Shown piece by piece: positions 1 through 7,565 of a DNA stretch of 64,000 nucleotides (the first letter of the stretch is position 1; every line of letters begins with the position of its first letter). A program made the translations under genes and the position numbers. The notes beneath the pieces are model-generated. The model did no database searches and was not told where the DNA came from. It was given only the letters and a program-made list of their open reading frames with translations. Origin of the DNA: an uncultured Myxococcales bacterium (lineage in GTDB: Bacteria > Myxococcota > Myxococcia > Myxococcales > Myxococcaceae); the NCBI GenBank assembly GCA_937980205.1, contig CALJKW010000055.1, positions 620,001 through 684,000 of the forward strand, written 5' to 3'.

Positions 1-35
1 TCGATCGTCAACAGCTGCTCGACGTCGACGTTCAT
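1..35 (-). CDS. Start of a CDS cut by the window edge
   Basis: On the minus strand an ATG at 35 overlaps the TGA of the upstream gene (ATGA), and the frame stays open to the window edge. Only MNVDVEQLLTI is visible, too little to identify the product. The overlap implies translational coupling with the GHKL/transglutaminase gene. Transglutaminase-like membrane proteins are often encoded next to MoxR-type ATPases or DUF58 proteins, but nothing visible here tests that. Confidence 0.5.
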   Translation of the reverse strand, partial: MNVDVEQLLTI

Positions 36-2899
36 GACGAGATCTTGTCCTTCGGATCGCCGAGGTGCTGCACGGCGTCGTCGAACGTCTCGACGCGCTG
101 CTGCTCGACGGCGGGGGCCTCAGGCGCGGCGTCCCCCTCCAGCTCTTCGTACACCGCCGCCTTCGCGAGCGGGGCGAGCAGCCGCGCGCGACGCGACGAC
201 GGCATGCGCAGCCACAGCGCGGCGTGATCGACGACCTCGAACAGGGCGCGCGAGGGCCGCGACGCAGACAGCGCCGCCACGCGCGGCAGCCACTGTGCGT
301 CGCCGTTGATGACGACCCACTTGTCGGCCTTCGTGCCCGGCACGCTCAGCACCGCCGGCTCGCTCACCACGGCGTCGCTCACCATCAGCGTCCATTGCTC
401 GCCGCGCGCGGCCAGGTGCGCGTTCACCTTCTCGAGCAGCGGCGGAATCTTCGCGAGCCTCAGCAGCCGGTCCCAGCGATCGAGGTTCACCGCGCCGAGC
501 GCCTCGGCGACGACGCGGCCCTCGGGGCGCATGGCGTCGAGCACGACCGCTCCGGCCTTGACCGAACGCTCGGTGAACGGCGCACCGACGTCGCTCGAGT
601 ACAGCTTCTCCCGGGCAGCGAGCTCGTACGCGAGGCCGAGCGAGATCGCCGAGCCGCCGCGCCGGGGCACGAGCGGCAGATCGAACAGCGCCGGGACATG
701 ACTGAAGGCCTCGGGCCGCGCGAGCGCCCCCTGCAAGAGCCGCGAGACGTCGTGATGCTCGTCGAGCTGCAGCTGCCGGCGCACCCGCGGCCGCAGGAAC
801 AACAGCGCCAGGGCGAGCAGCGGCGCCGCTCCGAGGAGGCCCAGCGCCGGCTTCGGGAGCTCGACCGCCGGCAGCGTGATGTGGAAGCCGCGGTCAGGCT
901 CCGCGCTGCGCGTGGCCACCGCCGTCGCCGGCTCGGGCGCCCTCACGCCGACGGCCATTGGCGCGGGCCGGGGCTCGAACACCGGGGGCGGCGGGGCCGG
1001 AACGACGCCGGCGACCACCGGCGCCGCGGCCGGCGCCGAAGCGTCGATCACGGCCCATTGGCCGCCGACCGAGTACTCGACCCACGCGTGCAGGAGCGGC
1101 TCGGCGCGTCCGTGGCGGCCGAGGTAGCCGACGGCCACCCGCGCCGGAATTCCGGCTCGCTGCAGCAGGAGCGCGAGCACCATGTTCTGGACGTCGCAGT
1201 CGCCGGCACCGATGAGGAGCGTCCGCTCCACGAAGTCGGCCGTCGGAGTTCCCCGGTTCAGCCGGCCTACAGAAGGGTCGTTCGTGTATTCGATGTGGTC
1301 TGCCACCCAGTCGCGCAGGACCCCCGCGGCGCTCGTCCGGTCGAGCTTCGACACGTCGGGCGCGCCGCTCGGCAGGGCCGGCGCCTTGAGCGGCTGGGCT
1401 CGACCCGGAATGCTGCCGGGCCCGAGGCGATACGACACCCGCGCCCGCTGCGAGCCCTGAATCCAGACCGCGGGCTCGCCCTGCGGCGTCCGCAACACGT
1501 TCTCCGGCTGACCGTTCACCGTCAGGGTGTCGCGATCGAGCACGTAGCCCGACGCGACCGGCAGGCGCAGCCAGCCGGTCTGCGCGTCGACCGTGAGCGC
1601 CATGCGGACGCAGCCCCTGGTGCACGGCCGCACCGGATACTCCTCGTCGACGTCCTCACGGGCCAGCCAGGTGACCTCGTCCGGCGAGCTGATGTGCAGC
1701 GACGCGAGGTGCAGCGTCCTCGACGCGGGCACGTAGGTGATGTCGGTGACGCTCGCCTGCTTCGGCAGCGCGTCGGTGCGAGGCCCGCCGTAGTTCTTCG
1801 ACGGGTCGCGGTACGGCTGGGTCGCCGGCGGCGGCGGCTCGCGCTGCGGCACCGGCGGCGCGGGAGCCGCGTACGTCACCTGCTTCGCCGGCGCGGTGCG
1901 CAGGACGCTCGAGAGCAGCCAACCTCCTCCGCCGAGGAACGCGCAGGCGGCGGCCACGGCGATCGCCGGCCGAAGCATGCGCTTCCACAGCGGCACCGGG
2001 CGCGAGAACGCGAGCTGGCGCTCGATGAGGCGGGCGAGCTCCTTGCGCGAGAGCTCGACGGCGCGCCGCAGCGCCTTGTCGTCGCGCGCGTCGGAGCGCG
2101 AGCGCACGAGGTTGAGCTGATCTCCGTCGAGGATGACCTGCGGAGCGAGCCCCTCGAGCATCGGGTCGAGCTGGCGCGACTGGCCGCCCTTCTCGTCGGG
2201 CGCCGCGAGCAGCTCGTCGACGCTCGCGGTGGTGCGCACGTGCAGGCCCTTGCTGAACAGCTCGACGTGCGGCCTGGCGCCGAGCGCGACGACGCCGCGG
2301 ACTCCGCGCTTCTGGAACGTGGCGGAGGGCGCGGGAAGCGAGAGCTCTTCGGTGATGCGCTCGCCGTCGATGACGACGTCGAGCGGCACCGTCGGGTCCG
2401 CCCGCGTCATCAGGTACCGCGCGTGCGCGCGGGCGGCGGCCTTCACCTGCTCGCTGACGTACGGCACGAGGCTGCGCGTGAGGACGATCTCGGTTCCGCG
2501 AGGCCCCGGCTGAACCTCTCCGGCGGCGGCGTGCTCGAGCTTGCCGTCGAGCAGCACCTCCCACGGCTTGCCGCGCCGGGGCCACGAGCGGATGGCGATG
2601 GTCGCCGGCTCGAACCGCAGGATCGACCAGAAGCCGACGCCGAAGCGTCCGGCCATGCCGGCCGCTCCTTCTTTCGACGAGGCATAGAGCCGGAAGAGGA
2701 ACTTCTTCGCGTGCTCCTCCGTCATGCCGTCGCCGTTGTCGCGGCAGGTGAGCCTCACCTGCTCGTCGCGCGCGGCGACGTCGATGCTCACCGACGTCGC
2801 GCCGGCGTCGCGCGCGTTCTGCAACAGCTCGCGAACGAAGATCCACGGATCGGCGCCGTACCGCTCGGCCTCGAACTGCGCACGATCCCGGAAGTCCAT
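32..2899 (-). CDS. GHKL (Hsp90-like) ATPase fused to a transglutaminase-like domain, membrane protein
   Basis: The start at 2899 (MDFRDRAQFEAERY) is preferred because the ATPase fold begins there; the frame is open further upstream but reads as non-coding. The 955-residue protein opens with a GHKL ATPase domain: N-box with E24 and N28, DNGDG at 54-58, and GRFGVGF at 84-90. A first membrane segment lies near residues 315-340. A transglutaminase-like domain follows with Cys568 (GDCD), His604 (LLHAW) and Asp619 (VIDAS), the expected catalytic triad. A Pro/Ala-rich linker, a second membrane segment and a roughly 200-residue C-terminal region come after. The ATPase is therefore probably cytoplasmic and the transglutaminase domain extracytoplasmic. 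It lies 32 nt after the exported-protein gene and overlaps the next gene. Domain calls are confident; the substrate and any link between ATP binding and the transglutaminase are unknown. Confidence 0.85.
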   Translation of the reverse strand: MDFRDRAQFEAERYGADPWIFVRELLQNARDAGATSVSIDVAARDEQVRLTCRDNGDGMTEEHAKKFLFRLYASSKEGAAGMAGRFGVGFWSILRFEPATIAIRSWPRRGKPWEVLLDGKLEHAAAGEVQPGPRGTEIVLTRSLVPYVSEQVKAAARAHARYLMTRADPTVPLDVVIDGERITEELSLPAPSATFQKRGVRGVVALGARPHVELFSKGLHVRTTASVDELLAAPDEKGGQSRQLDPMLEGLAPQVILDGDQLNLVRSRSDARDDKALRRAVELSRKELARLIERQLAFSRPVPLWKRMLRPAIAVAAACAFLGGGGWLLSSVLRTAPAKQVTYAAPAPPVPQREPPPPATQPYRDPSKNYGGPRTDALPKQASVTDITYVPASRTLHLASLHISSPDEVTWLAREDVDEEYPVRPCTRGCVRMALTVDAQTGWLRLPVASGYVLDRDTLTVNGQPENVLRTPQGEPAVWIQGSQRARVSYRLGPGSIPGRAQPLKAPALPSGAPDVSKLDRTSAAGVLRDWVADHIEYTNDPSVGRLNRGTPTADFVERTLLIGAGDCDVQNMVLALLLQRAGIPARVAVGYLGRHGRAEPLLHAWVEYSVGGQWAVIDASAPAAAPVVAGVVPAPPPPVFEPRPAPMAVGVRAPEPATAVATRSAEPDRGFHITLPAVELPKPALGLLGAAPLLALALLFLRPRVRRQLQLDEHHDVSRLLQGALARPEAFSHVPALFDLPLVPRRGGSAISLGLAYELAAREKLYSSDVGAPFTERSVKAGAVVLDAMRPEGRVVAEALGAVNLDRWDRLLRLAKIPPLLEKVNAHLAARGEQWTLMVSDAVVSEPAVLSVPGTKADKWVVINGDAQWLPRVAALSASRPSRALFEVVDHAALWLRMPSSRRARLLAPLAKAAVYEELEGDAAPEAPAVEQQRVETFDDAVQHLGDPKDKISS

Positions 2900-2931
2900 C
2901 GCTGCACAGGAGCCTAACGCTCCCGCGGGTA

Positions 2932-3837
2932 CTACTTCGAGCCACCGGCCATGGGACTGACCTCGGCTCCGAAGCGCTCGACGTTCGCGAGCCACGCGGC
3001 CGCGTTCTTCACGTAGCGGCCGGTGCCGGCGGTGTCCCACTTGTAATAGAGGCGCGTGAAGCCGCCGTCGAAGACCGCGCGCTTGCCGTTCTTGTCGTAG
3101 AAGCCCGCGACGAGGTTTCCCGCCGAGCCGTAGATGAGCGGCGTGAGCACTTCGTTCGGCCGAATCGTGGCGATGGTGACGCCCTCGTAGATGTTCTCGA
3201 GGCCGGTGGTGAGCAGGTGGCCGGGGATGAGGCCGGACTTCGCCTTGCCCTCGCGGCGGCCGACGGTCTGGTCGCCGGGCAGGTTGCCCTCCATGGTGAC
3301 GCCGAGCAGCGCGCGGCCCACGACGTTCGCGTCGTCGTAGCAGGGCTGGTTGTCACCCCAGATGTAGACGCCGTGGCCGGCGTCGAAGAACTTCTTGATG
3401 ACCGCGACGTGCTCGTCGCTCAGGTGCCGGCCGGAGCAGTCGGCGATCACCCAGAGCTGGTTCGACTTCTCGAGCCCGGACGCGAGCTCCTTCGGCTCGG
3501 GCGGCCGGCTCACCCAGCGCACGACGTTGAAGCCCTTCTCCTTCAGCGCGGCCTTCGGCGCCTCGAAGTCGAACGGGTACAGCTGCAGCACCGCGATGGT
3601 CTGCCCCTCGAAGGCCCCGTCGACGGCGAGATCGTATTGGTTGCCGCGCGCGTTGCCGTAGCCGTCCTTCTGGACGTCGCGGACGACGGTGCGAGAGCGC
3701 ACCTCGCCGGTCTTCTCGTCCGTGTAGGACTCGCGCACCTGCTCTTTCGGGGCGTTGACCGCCGCGCTGGGGTTGTACTGCGCGAAGGCCTTCGCGCTCA
3801 CGGCGAGGAGGAACAGCGAGAGGAGTCTGGCTTTCAT
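2932..3837 (-). CDS. Exported protein with a possible glutamine-amidotransferase-like fold
   Basis: This 301-residue protein starts with a signal peptide (MKARLLSLFLLAVSAKAFAQ). The middle has alternating strand and helix stretches such as NQLWVIADCSGRHLSDEHV and GHGVYIWGDNQPCYDD. These resemble the class I glutamine-amidotransferase-like folds of some exported proteins, where a hydrophobic strand is followed by a sharp turn; I do not see a confident Cys-His-Glu triad. The C-terminal half (RAVFDGGFTRLYYKWDTAG) also has a strand-rich look. It sits 24 nt after the Kelch lipoprotein and 32 nt before the GHKL/transglutaminase gene, so the three probably form one operon acting in the envelope. Function unknown. 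Confidence 0.65.
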   Translation of the reverse strand: MKARLLSLFLLAVSAKAFAQYNPSAAVNAPKEQVRESYTDEKTGEVRSRTVVRDVQKDGYGNARGNQYDLAVDGAFEGQTIAVLQLYPFDFEAPKAALKEKGFNVVRWVSRPPEPKELASGLEKSNQLWVIADCSGRHLSDEHVAVIKKFFDAGHGVYIWGDNQPCYDDANVVGRALLGVTMEGNLPGDQTVGRREGKAKSGLIPGHLLTTGLENIYEGVTIATIRPNEVLTPLIYGSAGNLVAGFYDKNGKRAVFDGGFTRLYYKWDTAGTGRYVKNAAAWLANVERFGAEVSPMAGGSK

Positions 3838-3861
3838 GACCGGCCTTCAACGGCCGGCCCG

Positions 3862-4971
3862 TCATTCCGATCTATCGCCGATGGCGCCGATGAAGACCTT
3901 GGAGATCGAGGCCGCTCCGTCCATCTGCCGGCCGCCCACCGAGTAGATGCGCCCGTCGAAGATCGGCGTCTGGTGCACGTGCGCGCGCGCCGCCGGCAGC
4001 GTGTCGATGTCCTGGAACGTCGAGAGCGTGAGATCGGCGTTGAAGCGCGCGCGGCGCACGCGGTTCACGTACACCGAGTCGAACGTGCCGCCCTCGCCGC
4101 CGCCGAGGAGGAAGACGTGATCGCGGTAGACGACGACGCCGGCCGTCCACGGGCTCTGCTCGATCTGGCCCGCGACGGTCCAGCCGGTGACGACGCCGTT
4201 CGCGTCGAGCTCGGAGCGCAGCACGTCGACGTGCGAGGTCATGCCCGTGTCGAAGCCTCCGGCGAGGTACAGCCGGCCGTCGCGCACGAACGCGACGTGG
4301 TGGCTGCGCTGCAGCGGCAGCGACGGGGCGTCGGCCCAGTCTTCGAGCGACCCGTCGCCGTTCAGCTTCGCGCGCTTCACCACCGACTGCGCGGCGTTGC
4401 CGCTGCCGAGGCCGCCGGCGATGTAGAGCGAGTCGCCGATGACGTTCGCGGTCGCGTGCAGCGCGAAGTAGCGCAGGCGCTTCGGGCTCGCCGCCCAGGT
4501 GATGTCGCCGTCGGCCTCGAGCTTGCCGACGTAGACATGGTCGCTGCCGAGCGGCCCCTGCGCGTCTTCGCTGACGCCGGCGAGCAGGTAGACGTGTGTC
4601 GCCGTCTGCGCCATCGCGTGAAAGCCGAGCGGGACCGGCAGCTTCTGGCAGTCGACCCAGGAGCCGAGCGAGCCGTCGGCAGCGATCGGCGCGCGGCGGA
4701 CGGCATCGAAGATCTTCATGGTCGTGTTGTTCACGCCGCCCGCGACGTAGAGGAAGCCGTTCGCGATGAACGTCGAGTGGTGATCGACGCTCGTGGGGAA
4801 GTCGGGCGCGGTCGTCCAGGTGATGCGGCAGTCGCGGACGCCGTCGCAGGCCGTGCCGGCGTCGGGCATCGGCATCGGCTGAGGCGTGCCCGAGTCGGGC
4901 ACCGGGTCCGGAAGCGTCGAAGGCGCGGGAGAACAGCCGACGAGCAGCAACAGCGCAGCGACAGGTCTCAT
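3862..4971 (-). CDS. Kelch-repeat-like lipoprotein
   Basis: I chose the start at 4971 (MRPVAALLLLVGCSPAPS) because it gives a lipoprotein signal with lipobox LLVGC; an in-frame start ten codons upstream would add a charged stretch. After a Pro/Asp-rich linker there are at least five repeats of the kind GFLYVAGGV, HVYLLAGVS, SLYIAGGLG, RLYLAGGFD, HVFLLGGGE and RIYSVGGRQ, spaced about 50-55 residues apart, as in Kelch-type beta-propellers. Length is 369 residues. It is the first gene of the leftward operon leading to the GHKL/transglutaminase protein. Kelch lipoproteins usually bind proteins or sugars at the surface; the ligand cannot be told from sequence. Confidence 0.8.
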   Translation of the reverse strand: MRPVAALLLLVGCSPAPSTLPDPVPDSGTPQPMPMPDAGTACDGVRDCRITWTTAPDFPTSVDHHSTFIANGFLYVAGGVNNTTMKIFDAVRRAPIAADGSLGSWVDCQKLPVPLGFHAMAQTATHVYLLAGVSEDAQGPLGSDHVYVGKLEADGDITWAASPKRLRYFALHATANVIGDSLYIAGGLGSGNAAQSVVKRAKLNGDGSLEDWADAPSLPLQRSHHVAFVRDGRLYLAGGFDTGMTSHVDVLRSELDANGVVTGWTVAGQIEQSPWTAGVVVYRDHVFLLGGGEGGTFDSVYVNRVRRARFNADLTLSTFQDIDTLPAARAHVHQTPIFDGRIYSVGGRQMDGAASISKVFIGAIGDRSE

Positions 4972-5079
4972 GGCCGCGCCGTTCAGCAACCCGCGCGCCA
5001 ACCGCCTGCCTCAACGCGAACGCGCAGTTGCACGAAGGCGTGCGTTTCGTGGCGGGGTCGGTGTTAGAGGGGCGGCGCC

Positions 5080-5685
5080 GTGCGTGCCCTCTTCTTGATC
5101 GTCTCCTTGAGCTCGGTGCCAGCCCTCGCGCAGGAGCAGCGGCTGCAGGCGTGGTTCCTCGGCATGGCGCAGGCGCGCGCGCTCGGCGACGGCCTCGTCT
5201 ACGTCGAGTTTCAGCCGCGCGGCACGCTCTTGCCCTCGTCGGCCGCGAAGGTCGACCAGGTGCTGCTGCGGGCGGCAGTCGGCTGGCAGCTGCACCGCGC
5301 GTTTTCGCTCTGGGTCGGCGCCGCCTACATCAACGGCGAGCAGCGCGTGTTCGAGCAGCTCTTCTGGGGCGAGAACTTCGGGCCGGTGCGCCTCACGGTC
5401 CGCGCGCGGCTCGAGCAGCGGTGGCTGCCCGACACCGAGGGCGTTGCCCACCGCGCCCGCGTGCAGTTCCGCGCGGCGTGGACGTTCAAGGATCCGTTCC
5501 TGCTGATCGTCTACGACGAGCCGTTCGTGAACCTGCAGGGCAACGTCTTCGATCAGAACCGCGCGTACATCGCGTTCGGGTACCGGCCGCACCCGAAGGT
5601 GCTCGTCGAGCTGGGGTACCTCAATCAGCTGTTCGCGACGAGGATGGGGCACACGCCGATCTTGACGGTGGGGCTTGGGTTTTGA
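5080..5685 (+). CDS. DUF2490-like outer-membrane barrel protein
   Basis: This starts at a GTG and encodes 201 residues with a signal peptide (MRALFLIVSLSSVPALA). The mature part is made of short amphipathic strands such as RAFSLWVGAAYI, RARVQFRAAW and RAYIAFGYRP, and ends in a terminal Phe (LTVGLGF), typical of outer-membrane barrels assembled by BamA. The RLEQRW motif and overall length fit the DUF2490 family. It is transcribed divergently from the Kelch lipoprotein across a 108-bp gap and converges on alr, with a strong hairpin between them. Confidence 0.7.
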   Translation: MRALFLIVSLSSVPALAQEQRLQAWFLGMAQARALGDGLVYVEFQPRGTLLPSSAAKVDQVLLRAAVGWQLHRAFSLWVGAAYINGEQRVFEQLFWGENFGPVRLTVRARLEQRWLPDTEGVAHRARVQFRAAWTFKDPFLLIVYDEPFVNLQGNVFDQNRAYIAFGYRPHPKVLVELGYLNQLFATRMGHTPILTVGLGF

Positions 5686-5692
5686 GTTTGCC

Positions 5693-5716
5693 GGGCGAGG
5701 GCCCGTGCCCTCGCCC
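5693..5716. terminator. Bidirectional hairpin between convergent genes
   Basis: A perfect 10-bp stem, GGGCGAGGGC and GCCCTCGCCC, closes a CCGT loop. It lies between the stop of the DUF2490-like gene (5685) and the stop of alr (5732), where a terminator for both is expected. There is no clear T-run on either strand, so it would work as a structured end rather than a textbook intrinsic terminator. Confidence 0.45.
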
Positions 5717-5731
5717 AGCTAACTGCTTCTT

Positions 5732-6955
5732 CTACGGCACGAGCAACCGCGGCACCCTCGCGCCGACCCCGCACAGCACCTCGTAGTGAATCGAGTCCAT
5801 CAGCGACGCGAGCTCCTCGGCATCGACGCGCTCTTTGCCCTGTCCACCGAGCAGCACGACCTCGTCGCCGATCGACACGCCCGGCACGCCGGTCACGTCG
5901 AGCATGCACATGTCCATCGTCACGCGGCCGACGACGGGGCACCGCTTCCCCCGCACCAGCGCGACCGCGCGGTTGGTAAAGCAGCGGCTGTACCCGTCGG
6001 CGTAGCCCACCGGCAGCGTCGCGAGCACGGTGCGCTTCATCGCCGTCCACGTGGACCCGTAAGACACCGGCGTCCCCGCCTCGACCGTCTTCAGGTGCGT
6101 GATGCCCGTCTTCCACTGCATCACGCGCTGGAGCTGCACGCGCCCCTCGAGCCACGGCGCCGTCACGAGCCCGTAGAGCATGAGGCCGGGGCGCACGAGG
6201 TTGATCTCCGCGCCGTCGTGCGACTGAGGCACGGTCAGCGAGCCGGCGGTGTTCGACAGGTGCCGCCACTTCGGCTGGAAGCCGGCGTCGCGCACGCGAG
6301 CGAGGCCCTCGCGGAACCGCTGCAGCTGCACCTTCGTCAGCTCGTCGCCCGCGATGTCCGCGTTCGCGAGCTGCGACATGAACCCCTCGACCTCGAGCTG
6401 CGGCGAGCCTTTGAGCGCCTCGAGCAGCTCGGGCAGCTCGGACGGCAGCGCGCCGATGCGACCCATGCCCGAGTCGAGCTTGAGGTGCACCCTGACCTTC
6501 TCGTCGCCCGCGGCATCACGCAAGCCCTCGAGGTGCTCGCGGCGGAACACCGTCGGCGTCAACCTGTGCTCGACGAGCAGGTGGTACCCGCCCTCGTACG
6601 AGCCGCCCATCACCAGAATCGGGGCGCGGACGCCGGCGTTGCGCAGCTCGATGCCCTCTTCCACCAGCGCGACGCCGAGCATCGCGACGCCCTCGGTCTC
6701 GAGCACCCGGGCGACCTGCACGGCCCCATGGCCGTAGGCGTTCGCCTTCACCACCGCGAGCACGTCGGCCGGCGCGAACGCCTGCTTCGCGGCGCGCACG
6801 TTGTTCCTCAAGCTCGCCTCGGAGACCTCGGCGCGCGTGGGCCGGACCAGGTTGTCGAGCGCACGGCGGCGCGGCAGTTCGAACGGCATGGCGAGTCGCA
6901 GGTGCCGCGCAGCGTGGGCGGCGAGACGCGCGACCTTATGAGCAGTACCAGCCAT
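5732..6955 (-). CDS. alr: Alanine racemase
   Basis: This PLP enzyme interconverts L- and D-alanine for peptidoglycan. The 407-residue protein has the PLP-binding lysine in VVKANAYGHG (Lys70) and the second catalytic base Tyr299 in VSYGSTW. GLMLYG, LPVGYADGYSR and GRVTMDM are further family motifs. The ATG at 6955 follows AGAGAGGAAA, a good ribosome-binding site. A start at 6889 (MPFELPRRR) would fit the usual family length better, so the first 22 residues are uncertain. The gene points toward the DUF2490-like gene and away from the zinc-ribbon protein. Confidence 0.95.
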   Translation of the reverse strand: MAGTAHKVARLAAHAARHLRLAMPFELPRRRALDNLVRPTRAEVSEASLRNNVRAAKQAFAPADVLAVVKANAYGHGAVQVARVLETEGVAMLGVALVEEGIELRNAGVRAPILVMGGSYEGGYHLLVEHRLTPTVFRREHLEGLRDAAGDEKVRVHLKLDSGMGRIGALPSELPELLEALKGSPQLEVEGFMSQLANADIAGDELTKVQLQRFREGLARVRDAGFQPKWRHLSNTAGSLTVPQSHDGAEINLVRPGLMLYGLVTAPWLEGRVQLQRVMQWKTGITHLKTVEAGTPVSYGSTWTAMKRTVLATLPVGYADGYSRCFTNRAVALVRGKRCPVVGRVTMDMCMLDVTGVPGVSIGDEVVLLGGQGKERVDAEELASLMDSIHYEVLCGVGARVPRLLVP

Positions 6956-7010
6956 TTTCCTCTCTTGAAGTTATTGGTACTGGCCTTCAAGGTACGGGCC
7001 AGGAGATCCC

Positions 7011-7565
7011 ATGTCCACAAACCCTCGCGTCGGCGGCGAAGTCGACGCGTTCTGCACCAAGTGCGAGCTGCTGCTCGCGCACACAATCCTCGCGATGGTC
7101 GGTCCCAAGATCGTCCGCGTCCGCTGCAACACCTGCATGGGTGAGCACGCGTACCGCGGCCAGGTCATCCCCAAGGGGGCCGCGAAGCCACGGGCCTCGC
7201 GCGCGGCCAGCGCGGCTCCCGCGAAAGTCGTCATCGGCTTCGAAGAGCGCCTCAAAGAGAAGGACCTCACCAAGGCACGTAAGTATTCGCCGAAGGAGTC
7301 CTTCGCACCGGAAGAGGTCATGAACCACCCGACGTTCGGTTACGGGATCGTGACCGCCGTCCGCGGCGACAAGATCGACGTCGCGTTCAAGGCCTTCGAG
7401 AAGACGCTGCTCCACAAGCGGCCCGACGGCCTGGCCGCCCGGCCCTCGTTCGGCACGAAGGCGACGGCGTCCCCGCAGCCGAACCCCGAAGATGGTGCGC
7501 CGATCGAGCGTGCCGAGGCCACGCCCTCGACTCCCGACGGAGGCAGTGGCACCGTCGCGTCGTGA
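7011..7565 (+). CDS. Zinc-ribbon protein with a C-terminal HPxFGxG motif
   Basis: The 184-residue protein carries two CxxC pairs (FCTKCELL and RCNTCMGEH, around residues 15-18 and 39-42), likely one zinc ribbon. A charged linker follows, then VMNHPTFGYGIVTAVRGDKIDVAF near residues 105-127. Short beta modules of this type (HPxFGxGxV) occur at the C-termini of UvrD-like helicases and in nucleic-acid-associated bacterial proteins. The tail is low complexity. It is cytoplasmic with no signal peptide. Its TGA overlaps the GTG of the following lipoprotein (GTGA). A nucleic-acid-related role is an inference. Confidence 0.75.
   Translation: MSTNPRVGGEVDAFCTKCELLLAHTILAMVGPKIVRVRCNTCMGEHAYRGQVIPKGAAKPRASRAASAAPAKVVIGFEERLKEKDLTKARKYSPKESFAPEEVMNHPTFGYGIVTAVRGDKIDVAFKAFEKTLLHKRPDGLAARPSFGTKATASPQPNPEDGAPIERAEATPSTPDGGSGTVAS

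Noticed and set aside
65..2917. Very long plus-strand frame opposite the GHKL/transglutaminase gene
   Set aside because: It is rich in Arg/Gln/Ala/His with no domain and mirrors a gene with clear motifs; high GC makes such antisense frames common.
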